Assembly (NCBI GenBank): GCA_039821685.1
Contig: JBCBNT010000006.1
Coordinates: forward strand, 4,652-68,651
Reading direction: 5' to 3'
Length of the DNA: 64,000 nucleotides
From: JANQQZ01 sp039821685
Lineage (GTDB): Bacteria; Planctomycetota; Phycisphaerae; Phycisphaerales; UBA1924
Part shown: positions 1 to 7,568 of the stretch, piece after piece
Layout of the letters: each line of letters opens with the position of its first letter
Position numbering within the stretch: position 1 is the stretch's first letter
Made by a program: the position numbers and the translations under genes
The notes under the pieces: model-generated
Seen by the model: only the letters and a program-made list of their open reading frames with translations
Database searches by the model: none
What the model was told of the DNA's origin: nothing

Positions 1-555
1 GAATGACCCGGCGATGCGGACGACCTCGCCGTGTTCGACGATGGGCTGGCCGACCGCGCGCACCGGCAGCACCCGCCCCTTGGCCGTCACGATCTCGAGC
101 TCGTGGTCGAAGGGCTCGCCTAATTCAAGCGCGCGTCGGAATGCTTCGGCGATCACGGGCCGAGACTCGGGCGTGTAGAAATCGATCCCGCTCCCGACCT
201 CGGGCGTGTGCTCGAGCTGATCGACGTCGTGCATCGCGTAGATCTGGGGCGTCCAGTACAGGCTGGAGGTCGTGACCTCGTAGACCCAGCCGCCCGTCTT
301 CGACACCCGCTCGGATTGCTCGAGCAGCTCCTTATCGCGGATGGTCTCGCGTCGCTCCCGCACCTCGTCCGTCACGTCCTGGATCGAGCCCGTCACGCGG
401 ACGACCCGGCCGTCGCGGACAATCGGCTGGCCGATCGATCGAGTGAGCCGCACGTCGCCGCCGGCCGTCCGGATCGCGAGCTCGATGTCGTAGGGCTCGG
501 CAAAGTCGATCGCCCGGCCGAAGACCTCGACGACCTGCTCCACCGCCTCGCCCTC
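1..555 (-). pseudogene. In-frame continuation of the multi-PAS sensory protein after an internal TAG; runs off the left edge
   Basis: Reading on past the TAG at 556-558 in the same frame gives 185 further codons with no stop to the window edge. They complete a PAS fold (ending in a G-S-I-Q-D-V-T type PAC motif) and then contain a second PAS repeat with the same landmarks: a GGW segment, a DFY-TPESR segment, an H-E-L-E-I strand and a GQPIVEHGEVVR loop. This is therefore the other half of one ancestral protein, not an unrelated ORF. No kinase or output domain is reached in the window. If the TAG is real, this part is either untranslated, re-initiated from an internal GTG such as the one at 541-543, or read through. 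A sequencing error at one base would restore one long gene. Confidence 0.65.
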
Positions 556-1989
556 CTAGAACGAGATCGCCTCGGCCATCCTCGGCTCGAAGTCCTCGGG
601 CACGCCGAAGATCTCACGCGTCTGCGATGTCCACGTCAGCGACTCGTCCTCGACGTCGTAGCTCCAGCCGCCCACGCGGCTCAGGCGGCCCGCGGCCTCG
701 CTCAGCTCGCGGACCTGCTGCAGCTCGTTCTCCCGCACGACCCGCTCGGTGATGTCCTCCGTGAACATGATCAAGCCGCCGATCGAGCCCTCGGCGTCCC
801 GCCACGGCTGCAACTGGTACCTGAGATACTGCACGCTCCCGTCCGCCCGCTCGAAGCGATCGGACTCGGAGGTGACCGTCTCACCCGCGAGCGTCCGCCG
901 GTGGAACGCCTTCCAGGCCTCGCCGATCTCGGGGAACACGTCGTAATGCGACATGCCGACCAGATCGATGTCGCCCAGGCCGTAATCCCGCCGCCACTGA
1001 TCCGAGGCGACGAGGTACCGCATGTCGTTGTCGAACATCGCGACCGCCGCCGGCGTGTTGGCGACGAACTGCTCGAGGAGCTCGTCGCGAGCCTGGATCT
1101 CCCGCTGGTGCCTCAGCGACTCGCCGATGTCTTCGATCGAGCAGACAAGCCGCCCGTCGAGCCGCGCAACCTTCCACCGCATGCTGACGTTGACGTTCCC
1201 GTCGTTGTAATCGCACTCGACGGAGGCGGGATCGCCCGAAGCCATGGTGTGGCGGAGCGCCTCGAAAACGCGCCCGTCGCCGCACGTCTTCAGCTCGGGC
1301 AGGCAGCTCGCGAGCGGGACGCTGCCGAGCGGCTGGCCCTGCATCCGCAGCAGCCGCCCCGCCATGACGTTGCCGTCGGTGATGACGAAGTCGGTGACGC
1401 GTGTCCGCTCGTCGCGCACGGGCTCGAGGTGCAGGAGCGCGACCGGGGCCGCGTCTTGCACGGCCTTCGCGAGCCGGTCGGCCGCGGGGAGCATCTCCGC
1501 CGAACGCCGGATCTCCAGCAGCGATGCGCACGCCGAAGCCATCCGCTCGAGCCAGCCGAGCTGCACCATCGAGAGCGTGCGGGGCGCGGTATCGAGCACG
1601 CAGAACGAGCCCACGACCTCGCCGCTCGACAGCACGATCGGCGCGCCACCGTAGAAACGCAGCCCGGGGTCGCCCGTGACGAGCTCGTTGTCGCTGGTCC
1701 GCTCGTCGGCCGCGAGATCGTCGATGACCAGCGACCGCTCGTTGAGCACGACGTAGGCGCACACGGACTGCGATCGTGGCGTCTCGCACGCGTCGAGCCC
1801 GGCCGCCGACTTGAACCACTGCCGCTGCTCGTCGACGAGGCTCACCAGCGCGATGGGCATGCTGAGCGTCTCGCGCGCCAGCTCGGTCAGCTCGTCGAAA
1901 CCTCGCTCTGGTGCAGAATCGAGCACGCGCAGCGATCGCAGGACTTCGAGCCGCTCGGCTTCGTTTTTGGGCAACGGGGCTGCTGGCAC
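556..1989 (-). CDS. GAF and PAS domain sensory protein, truncated by an internal TAG
   Basis: About 477 residues. Residues 1-160 are a GAF domain of the class that opens with N-E-A-E-R-L-E-V-L and continues SLVDEQRQWFKS. PAS-type domains follow at about 175-295 and 300-430; the second ends in TEDITER, typical of a PAC motif. A third PAS starts near 435 and is cut by the stop after EAISF. The role is signal sensing, probably as the input half of a histidine kinase or diguanylate cyclase whose output lies outside the window. The GTG start at 1989 is preferred because GGGAG lies 9 bases upstream and the GAF homology begins there; an ATG at 2181 would add about 64 residues with no recognisable fold. 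The gene lies downstream of the glyS terminator on the same strand, so it probably has its own promoter. Confidence 0.75.
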   Translation of the reverse strand: MPAAPLPKNEAERLEVLRSLRVLDSAPERGFDELTELARETLSMPIALVSLVDEQRQWFKSAAGLDACETPRSQSVCAYVVLNERSLVIDDLAADERTSDNELVTGDPGLRFYGGAPIVLSSGEVVGSFCVLDTAPRTLSMVQLGWLERMASACASLLEIRRSAEMLPAADRLAKAVQDAAPVALLHLEPVRDERTRVTDFVITDGNVMAGRLLRMQGQPLGSVPLASCLPELKTCGDGRVFEALRHTMASGDPASVECDYNDGNVNVSMRWKVARLDGRLVCSIEDIGESLRHQREIQARDELLEQFVANTPAAVAMFDNDMRYLVASDQWRRDYGLGDIDLVGMSHYDVFPEIGEAWKAFHRRTLAGETVTSESDRFERADGSVQYLRYQLQPWRDAEGSIGGLIMFTEDITERVVRENELQQVRELSEAAGRLSRVGGWSYDVEDESLTWTSQTREIFGVPEDFEPRMAEAISF

Positions 1990-1998
1990 GGCGACATT

Positions 1999-2003
1999 CT
2001 CCC
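1999..2003 (-). promoter_or_regulatory. Shine-Dalgarno GGGAG deciding the GTG start of the GAF/PAS gene
   Basis: GGGAG stands 9 bases before the GTG at 1989-1987. It supports this start over the ATG nearly 200 bases upstream. Confidence 0.45.
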
Positions 2004-2182
2004 GGCGGTCGGCAGACACCGGCTGTATCGACCCGCGAGCCGGCCGTGTTGCCCCGGAAGTCGCGCAGGAGAACCGTTTCGGAGGCCCAACCACCACAAT
2101 CAGGGAGCCGGAGGTCGGCAGCGAGATGCGGCGGAACACACGCGGCGGCACCGTGCTCGAACGCTCCGGCATGACGCGCATG

Positions 2183-2219
2183 AAAAAGCCGCCCCGGGCA
2201 GTGCAGCACCCGGGACGGC
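2183..2219 (-). terminator. Rho-independent terminator downstream of glyS
   Basis: On the minus strand an 11-bp GC-rich stem (2209-2219 pairing with 2188-2198, one mismatch) with a 10-base loop is followed by TTTTT at 2187-2183. It lies about 120 bases after the glyS stop and before the GAF/PAS gene, so it should separate the two transcripts. Confidence 0.8.
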
Positions 2220-2340
2220 GGAGAAGAGAGGGTCCTTCTACCTCTGTGACGACCAGGGCCGGGAGCGGTTCGCGCTCCGCACGACATTTTCGATCGCACC
2301 GTGTCGCGTCTCCGGGACGCGGGCAGGACCCGGCGACGTT

Positions 2341-3993
2341 TCAGAGGCCCAGGCGGTCCGCGAGATAGCCCACAACATCGTCGAACGCGATCCGCTCCTG
2401 GCCGGCGGTGTCGCGGTCGCGGACGGTGACGGTTCCGGCGTGGTCAGAGGCCTCGTCGAGCGTGTCGCCGTCGATCGTGAAGCAGAAGGGGCAGCCGGCC
2501 TCGTCCATCCGCGCATACCGCTTGCCGATCGACTGCTTCGCGTCGGTCTCGATGAGCCCGAGGTGCCCGAACCGACGCACGAGTTGCTGGTGCAGCTCGG
2601 CGGCCTTCTCGGGCATGCCGTCCTTATTGACAAGCGGGAAGACCGCCGCCTTGATCGGCGCGATCCGCGGGTGGAACTTCATGTACACGCCGCTGGCGCG
2701 GTCCGGATCGGGCGTGTAGGCCTCGCAGAGGATCGCGAGAACGCCTCTGTCCAAGCCGGCGGAGGGCTCGATCACGTGCGGCAGGTACCGCTCGCCCTTT
2801 GGCTGGCCGTTTTTGGCGAGCTCGCCGCGGGTGGTGTCGAAGTATTCGAGCTTCGCGCCCGAGTGCTCGGCGTGCTGCCGCAGGTCGTAGTTGCTGCGGT
2901 GGGCGATGCCCTCGAGCTCCCCGAAACCGGGAGCCGTGAAGGGGAAGCGGTACTCCACGTCGGACGTGCCGGCGCCCTCCTTGGCGTAGTGGGCGAGCTC
3001 GTCGCTGTCGTGCTCCCTGAGGATCAGGTTCTCGCCGGCCAGGCCCAGGTCCTGCCACCACTGCATCCGCCAGTCGCGCCAGTAGGCGTACCACGCCTTG
3101 GCGTCGTCTTCGTGGCAGAAGAACTCGATCTCCATCTGCTCAAACTCGCGGCTGCGGAACGTGAAGTTCCGGGGCGTGACTTCGTTGCGGAAGGCCTTGC
3201 CCGTCTGCGCGATGCCGAAGGGCACCGAGACACGGGTGGTGTCGACGACGTTCTTGAAGTTGATGAAGATGCCCTGCGCGGTCTCGGGGCGGAGGTAGGC
3301 GGCGTTGTCGTCGGTCTCGGCCGAGGTCGCGCCGACGAAGGTCTTGAACATCAGGTTGAAAGCGCGGGGCTCGGTGAGCGTGCCGGCTTCTTTGGTGTCG
3401 GGGCCGACGGTGATCGCGAGCTCGTCGGACGAGAGCTCGGTCAGCGGGCACGTGTCGATGTCGTCCTTGGTCAGATCCTCTTTGACGTACTTGCTGAGCT
3501 TCTTGAGCGCAGCCGCGAACGACTCGTCGTTGTTCTCGACGTAGGCGTAGATCCGGCCCTGCTTGTCGCCCGACTTATCGTGCTTTGGGCCGATGCAGAG
3601 CAGGTGATCCGCGCGGTACCGGTTCTTGGTCTCTCGGCAGTCCACCATCGGATCGTTGAACCCGCCCACGTGCCCGCTCGCTTCCCACACCCTCGGGTTC
3701 TGCACGATGCACGAGTCCAGCGGCACGATGCGCACTGGCTTGCCGTCGGGGCCCGGCATGCCTCGGCAGGGGTTCATGACGACGTCCTGCCACCAGGCGT
3801 CGCGGAGGTTCTTCTTGAGCTGGGCGCCGAGGGGGCCGTAGTCCCAGAAGCCGTTGATGCCGCCGTAGATCTCTGAGGCCTGGTAGACAAACCCTCTGCG
3901 CTTGCAAAGGGCCATGATGTCGTCCATGTCCTTGGTCGCAGCGGGTGCGGCGGCGGCGGCGGTGTCGGTCTGTCCGGCAGTCTCGTCGGGCAT
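2341..3993 (-). CDS. glyQS: Glycine--tRNA ligase, single-chain (alpha2) type
   Basis: A cytoplasmic class II aminoacyl-tRNA synthetase that charges tRNA-Gly with glycine. At 550 residues it is close to the dimeric eukaryote/archaea-like type rather than the alpha2beta2 type with separate GlyQ and GlyS. After an Ala/Thr-rich N-terminus of about 22 residues come CKRRGFVYQASEIYGG and FWDYGPLGAQLKKN, both hallmarks of this family. Motif 2 is seen in GKAFRNEVTPRN, and an ETAQGIF segment and an anticodon-binding C-terminus (from about APIKAAVFPLVNKDG) follow. The ATG at 3993 is chosen because GGAG lies 6 bases upstream; another ATG at 4005 would add four residues. It appears to be a monocistronic transcript ending at the 2183-2219 terminator. 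Identification is firm. Confidence 0.95.
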   Translation of the reverse strand: MPDETAGQTDTAAAAAPAATKDMDDIMALCKRRGFVYQASEIYGGINGFWDYGPLGAQLKKNLRDAWWQDVVMNPCRGMPGPDGKPVRIVPLDSCIVQNPRVWEASGHVGGFNDPMVDCRETKNRYRADHLLCIGPKHDKSGDKQGRIYAYVENNDESFAAALKKLSKYVKEDLTKDDIDTCPLTELSSDELAITVGPDTKEAGTLTEPRAFNLMFKTFVGATSAETDDNAAYLRPETAQGIFINFKNVVDTTRVSVPFGIAQTGKAFRNEVTPRNFTFRSREFEQMEIEFFCHEDDAKAWYAYWRDWRMQWWQDLGLAGENLILREHDSDELAHYAKEGAGTSDVEYRFPFTAPGFGELEGIAHRSNYDLRQHAEHSGAKLEYFDTTRGELAKNGQPKGERYLPHVIEPSAGLDRGVLAILCEAYTPDPDRASGVYMKFHPRIAPIKAAVFPLVNKDGMPEKAAELHQQLVRRFGHLGLIETDAKQSIGKRYARMDEAGCPFCFTIDGDTLDEASDHAGTVTVRDRDTAGQERIAFDDVVGYLADRLGL

Positions 3994-3999
3994 CGGTCT

Positions 4000-4003
4000 C
4001 TCC
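4000..4003 (-). promoter_or_regulatory. Shine-Dalgarno GGAG deciding the glyQS start
   Basis: GGAG lies 6 bases ahead of the ATG at 3993 and overlaps the alternative upstream ATG at 4005. This makes the downstream ATG the better start. Confidence 0.5.
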
Positions 4004-4142
4004 ATCGGTCGGTGACGGCGTGATCGTAGGGGTGCCGCCCCGAACGCTTACGGCTCGCAGCGCTCCGGGCTTGAGACGATTCTTGATCGGGATACCGCCC
4101 GGTCGGTGACGGGGTCGGCTGCAGGCTCGGCTTTTGGTTCGG

Positions 4143-4832
4143 CTACGGGGTCGGCTGCGCGGGCGGCGGGCCCGGCGCACCGAAGAAAAGCCGCCTGAAG
4201 ACCTCGGCCGGGCCGATGTCGCCGATCTGGTTCTTGGTATCGGCGTAGATCTCGTCGAACTCGCGGACGGGCGGGCCCGCGGCGAGCTCGATCGGCTCGG
4301 CTTCACCCGCCCGCGCGAGGTCGAGCGAGCCGTTGGCCGAGACGGAGATGACCCACCGGCCCTCGCCGACGGTGCGGTAGATGGTCTTGCCGAACCGCGC
4401 GCCGGAGGCGTCCCAATCGATCTCGGCGAGCGATGGATCGATGAGCATCGCCTCGTTGGGCGGCGTGGCCTCGTCGTAGAGCCTGCGGATGAGCAGGCGG
4501 CCGTCGACGATGGCGTAGTCGACGTGCAGCTCCGCGTCGGCCGTGAACGGGGTCTGGATGGTCTCGATCGCGCCGGCCGGCCCGGCGACCCGCACGGTGA
4601 CGCGGTTGTCCTTCACCACCAGCTCGGTCACGGCGGTCTTGGCGATGACCTCGTTGAACTCGCCGCGGAGCGTCTCGTAGTCGCCAGCGAGGCCCTCGAG
4701 GCGGTCGCGGTAGACCTGGGCCGCCAGGTCGGCGCGGAGGAGCTGGTAGCCGAACAGGCCGGCAGCGCCGACCATGAGGACGACCGCGAGTCGGGCGAGC
4801 AGCTGGGTTGGGCTGAATCGGCGTTCTGCCAT
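4143..4832 (-). CDS. Membrane-anchored protein of unknown function
   Basis: 229 residues. A single N-terminal membrane segment at about residues 10-30 (LLARLAVVLMVGAAGLFGY) is followed by a short coiled-coil-like stretch. The rest is an extracytoplasmic region rich in beta-type sequence and it ends in a proline-rich tail. No catalytic motif is recognised. ATG 4832 (MAERRF) is chosen over the GTG at 4850 because the latter lies inside a GC palindrome (4836-4861). It stands between the GxxExxY gene and glyQS on the same strand and could be co-transcribed with the former. Confidence 0.65.
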   Translation of the reverse strand: MAERRFSPTQLLARLAVVLMVGAAGLFGYQLLRADLAAQVYRDRLEGLAGDYETLRGEFNEVIAKTAVTELVVKDNRVTVRVAGPAGAIETIQTPFTADAELHVDYAIVDGRLLIRRLYDEATPPNEAMLIDPSLAEIDWDASGARFGKTIYRTVGEGRWVISVSANGSLDLARAGEAEPIELAAGPPVREFDEIYADTKNQIGDIGPAEVFRRLFFGAPGPPPAQPTP

Positions 4833-4835
4833 GTC

Positions 4836-4861
4836 GGCCCGCCCGCTCACGCGGGCGGCTC
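4836..4861. repeat. GC palindrome, possibly related to the 17.1-kb inverted repeat
   Basis: Eight-base arms (CCGCCCGC and GCGGGCGG) flank the tetramer TCAC. Read on the minus strand, this 26-base stretch matches the left arm region of the 17111-17209 repeat at 22 of 26 positions, counted by eye. It sits directly upstream of the ATG at 4832, so it could form a hairpin in the leader of that gene. Confidence 0.4.
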
Positions 4862-4896
4862 GCTCTCGGGTCGGGTGGGGCGCGTGCGGGCCTGGA

Positions 4897-5415
4897 TCAG
4901 TCCTCGCCGCCCTCGTCGTCCTCGTATTCCTCGTCGGGGCCTTCGTCGTCGCGCTGGAGATTGAGCTTCTCGGGGTTGAGCACGCGGACGAGGCCGTCCT
5001 TGAGTCGCCGCTCGGAGAAGTTGATGATCAGGCCCAGCTCGATGTCGGCCGCGCGGAGCTTGCTGCGGAGGGCAAGCCGTTCGAGCGAGCCGATCTGGCC
5101 CGGGCGGGCGAGGATCTCGACGGCGAACCGCTCTTCAACAAAGACATCGATCGAGACGCCGCCCAGGTCCTTGTCCTTGTAGACGACCTCGAACTCGGCA
5201 TCGAGCTCAAACTCGAGGCCGGCCTCGGCGAGTTCGAGCTTCAGAGCGTTCAGGTAGATGTCGCGGGAGAAGCCCGGGCCGAGGGCCTTGTGCACCTCGA
5301 TCGCGCCGCCGATGACGAGCCGCGACTTTTCGGTGAGGGCCGGATCGAGGTCGCTGAGCGGCATGCCGCGCCTGTTGCCCCGGCCGCGTCCGCGGTTGTC
5401 CTGGTCGTAGTCCAT
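4897..5415 (-). CDS. GxxExxY family protein with an altered active site
   Basis: 172 residues. The core I-G-G-A-I-E-V-H-K-A-L-G-P-G-F-S-R-D-I-Y matches the GxxExxY family, which has a PD-(D/E)XK nuclease-like fold. Typical members read GPGFLESVY and carry an E-L-K strand. Here the ExxY glutamate is Asp (SRDIY) and the lysine of the E-x-K strand is missing (FAVEILARP), so nuclease activity is doubtful. The C-terminus is a strongly acidic tail (DDEGPDEEYEDDEGG). AAAGGA about 8 bases before the ATG supports the start. Function is not established for the family; roles linked to DNA have been suggested from the fold only. Confidence 0.75.
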   Translation of the reverse strand: MDYDQDNRGRGRGNRRGMPLSDLDPALTEKSRLVIGGAIEVHKALGPGFSRDIYLNALKLELAEAGLEFELDAEFEVVYKDKDLGGVSIDVFVEERFAVEILARPGQIGSLERLALRSKLRAADIELGLIINFSERRLKDGLVRVLNPEKLNLQRDDEGPDEEYEDDEGGED

Positions 5416-5463
5416 CGCGAGGTCCTTTTCGTAAGGGTGCTAGCTCTTCGTTGCCCGAAAGAC

Positions 5464-5486
5464 CGGGCCCCTCTCGCCGGGGCCCG
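5464..5486. other. Perfect 8-bp stem hairpin in a divergent intergenic region
   Basis: CGGGCCCC and GGGGCCCG are separated by 7 bases, midway between the divergent genes at 5415 and 5579. With no T-tract and no upstream gene reading into it, it is more likely a leader hairpin or operator than a terminator. Confidence 0.35.
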
Positions 5487-5578
5487 TTGGTGGGATCATT
5501 GGCCGGCCGACGCCGCCGCGTCAGCCCGCGGGGCGGATCCTGCACGAATGTTCGCCCGGTCGTCGATACCTCTTTGTC

Positions 5579-6142
5579 ATGGCGCAACGTCTTGAGAGCC
5601 GGGTGCGCCGGCGGCCGGGGGCCTGGCTCCCGGATCCGGCGTGGTGCTTCCTGATCGCGGGGATCGGCGCTATCGGCTCGGCCGTGCTCATCCCGGCGGG
5701 CGAAGCACTCGACGAGGCCCGGTACCGGCGCGACGTGGCGCTGACCTGGGAGCAGGAGCGTCTCGAGAGGCTGTCCCGACACGAGGCGTTTCTGGGGTCG
5801 GTCATCGCGCGAGAACCGGCGACCGTGCGGCAGCTGCAGGCGATGCACCTGAACCGGTACCCCGAAGGGATGACGCCGCTCTCCGAGCCCGAGTCTGATC
5901 CGGCGCTCGCGAGCGCTTCGGTGTTCGCGATGCTCGAGCCCGTGCCGAGGACGCCGCCGGATGCGCCGGCGCACACCGAGGGGCGATCGATGCTCGCATC
6001 GCTGGCGACCGGCGAGCGGTCGAGGCTCTGGCTCATGGCGGCGGGCGCCGTGGGCGTGCTGCTCGGGCTGATGCCGCCGCGGGTGAGGGTGAAGGCGGGC
6101 CCCGCGGGCCGGCACGCGGCGGACGCTACCGTTCCTGCATGA
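5579..6142 (+). CDS. Small membrane protein of unknown function upstream of rnpA
   Basis: 187 residues with two predicted membrane segments, at about 22-40 (WCFLIAGIGAIGSAVLIP) and 150-167 (LWLMAAGAVGVLLGLMP). Between them is a roughly 100-residue, charged region with a short helical stretch (EQERLERLSRHEAF). The arrangement suggests a periplasmic loop held by two anchors. It overlaps rnpA by four bases (ATGA), so the two are probably translated together. No family is recognised. Confidence 0.65.
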   Translation: MAQRLESRVRRRPGAWLPDPAWCFLIAGIGAIGSAVLIPAGEALDEARYRRDVALTWEQERLERLSRHEAFLGSVIAREPATVRQLQAMHLNRYPEGMTPLSEPESDPALASASVFAMLEPVPRTPPDAPAHTEGRSMLASLATGERSRLWLMAAGAVGVLLGLMPPRVRVKAGPAGRHAADATVPA

Positions 6143-6531
6143 GCCCGGCCCGACCCAGGCGGGCGGTCTACCGCCGCCGGCACCGCTTGACGCACGCGAA
6201 CGAGTTTCGCGCCGTGTATGACGCGCGGCTGACCTCGCCCAGGGGCCCGATCGTCGTGTTTGTGAGGCCCAACGGCATGCCGCACCCGCGGCTCGGGCTG
6301 AGCGTCGGCAAGCGGGTCGGCAACGCGGTGCGGCGGAACGCGATCAAGCGCCGCCTGCGGGACGCCTTTCGGCACGTGGCGGCGGGCTGGCCCGAAGATA
6401 CCTCCGCGGGCCTCGACGTTGTGATCGCGGCGCGGTCGGGGCGGGTCGAGACGCCCGATGTGTACGCCGAGCATCTCGAGGCATCGCTCAAAAAGCTCCG
6501 GCGAGTGATCGCGGATCGGGCGGTGCGTTGA
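6139..6531 (+). CDS. rnpA: Ribonuclease P protein component
   Basis: The protein subunit that binds the RNase P RNA and helps it remove 5' leaders from pre-tRNAs. At 130 residues it has the normal length. The family signature is clear: LTHANEFRAVYDA near the N-terminus, then RLGLSVGKRVGNAVRRNAIKR, the RNR-type basic helix that contacts RNA, and a VVIAARSG strand. It overlaps the upstream membrane gene by ATGA and its TGA overlaps the TTG start of yidD. No rpmH precedes it, unlike the common rpmH-rnpA-yidD-yidC order. Confidence 0.93.
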   Translation: MSPARPRRAVYRRRHRLTHANEFRAVYDARLTSPRGPIVVFVRPNGMPHPRLGLSVGKRVGNAVRRNAIKRRLRDAFRHVAAGWPEDTSAGLDVVIAARSGRVETPDVYAEHLEASLKKLRRVIADRAVR

Positions 6532-6890
6532 GCCGGGGGGCGGCAGAGCCCGGCCGCCTTGGGTGGCCTGCCCGGCTGGCCTCGGTCGCGCTGATCGGCT
6601 GCGTGAAGCTCTATCAGATGACGCTCTCGCCGATCGTCGGCGGGCAGTGCCGGTTCCGCCCGACGTGCAGCCAGTACGCGATCGAGGCGATCCGCGAGCA
6701 CGGGCCGATCCGCGGGGTGCGGCTCGCGGCGTCGCGGATCGCCCGGTGCCAGCCGCTGGCGAAGGGCGGCTACGACCCGGTGCCGGTGCGCGACGCCTCG
6801 GCTCGCCGATCGCAAGAGCACGAGGGCGACGATGCGTCTGGCCCTACACTGGGCCCATGCCCACCGGATCCGCCCCGCGCAAACGACTGA
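6528..6890 (+). CDS. yidD: Membrane protein insertion efficiency factor YidD
   Basis: A small membrane-associated protein that assists YidC/Sec-dependent membrane insertion. The family core is present: LIGCVKLYQMTLSPIVGGQC followed by FRPTCSQYAIEAI, with its conserved cysteines, and CQPLAKGGYDPVP. The TTG start at 6528 overlaps the rnpA stop, which indicates translational coupling. The last 11 codons overlap the start of the next gene, so the tail beyond the family core (after about residue 86) is probably poorly constrained. yidC does not follow here. Confidence 0.92.
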   Translation: MSRGAAEPGRLGWPARLASVALIGCVKLYQMTLSPIVGGQCRFRPTCSQYAIEAIREHGPIRGVRLAASRIARCQPLAKGGYDPVPVRDASARRSQEHEGDDASGPTLGPCPPDPPRAND

Positions 6891-7480
6891 CGGCCGATGC
6901 CCGGCGGGCGCAGCTGCTCGATGTCGCGGCGGATCTATTCGCCGACCGCGGATATGCGAGGGCGACGACCGCCGAGATCGCGCGGGCCGCGGGCGTCACC
7001 GAGCCGGTGATCTACCGCCATTTCCAGTCGAAGCGGGACCTGTTCGTCGCGCTGGTCGAGCAGACGGCGGAGCAGACGCTCGATCTCTGGCGGCGATCGC
7101 TCGAAGCGGCGGACGACCCGGGCGAGAGGCTGCAGATCCTGCTCGGGGCAAACCCGATGGTCGCGCTGGGCGACGACGAGGCGGTGCGGTACCGCATCAT
7201 CCTGCAGGCGATCACTGAGACATCGGACGAGATGATCCACCGGGCTGTGGTCGACCACTTCCGCTCGGTGCACGCGTTTGTCGAATCGGAAGTGACCGCG
7301 GCCCAGCAGGCGCGCAAGGTCTCCGGGCGCGTGCCGGCGGGCATGATCGCGTGGATCCTGATCGACGTGGCGCTCGGGTTTGGCGTGCTCGAGGCGATGG
7401 GGATCACGGGCCACCACCGCGCGGGCGACGCGGACGTCGTGCAGGTGATCGCCCAGATCCTGCTGCCGCGCCGGGCCTGA
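6857..7480 (+). CDS. TetR family transcriptional regulator
   Basis: 207 residues. The N-terminal TetR helix-turn-helix is unmistakable: ARRAQLLDVAADLFADRGY, then TTAEIARAAGVTEPVIYRHF and QSKRDLFVALV (about residues 10-60). The C-terminal helical ligand/dimer domain is not specific enough to predict an effector. It begins inside the end of yidD and is followed 89 bases later by the cysteine desulfurase gene, so either neighbour could be a target. The regulon cannot be told from the sequence. Confidence 0.88.
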   Translation: MPTGSAPRKRLTADARRAQLLDVAADLFADRGYARATTAEIARAAGVTEPVIYRHFQSKRDLFVALVEQTAEQTLDLWRRSLEAADDPGERLQILLGANPMVALGDDEAVRYRIILQAITETSDEMIHRAVVDHFRSVHAFVESEVTAAQQARKVSGRVPAGMIAWILIDVALGFGVLEAMGITGHHRAGDADVVQVIAQILLPRRA

Positions 7481-7568
7481 ACGTGGCCTGGTCGTGGCCG
7501 GTCGTGGCCGGTCGCGGCGGGGCCGGTGTGGCGTCGGGTCCGCTCGGCACCGCGCCAACAATCCGGCG

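Noticed and set aside
208..3876. Very long open frame on the plus strand across the sensory gene and glyS
   Set aside because: It is the antisense shadow of two clear genes; the product is Arg/His/Asp-rich with no domain, a typical GC-rich artefact.
4109..4158. Two copies of a 14-base GC-rich word
   Set aside because: Short direct repeat near the end of one gene; probably chance or slip duplication in GC-rich DNA.
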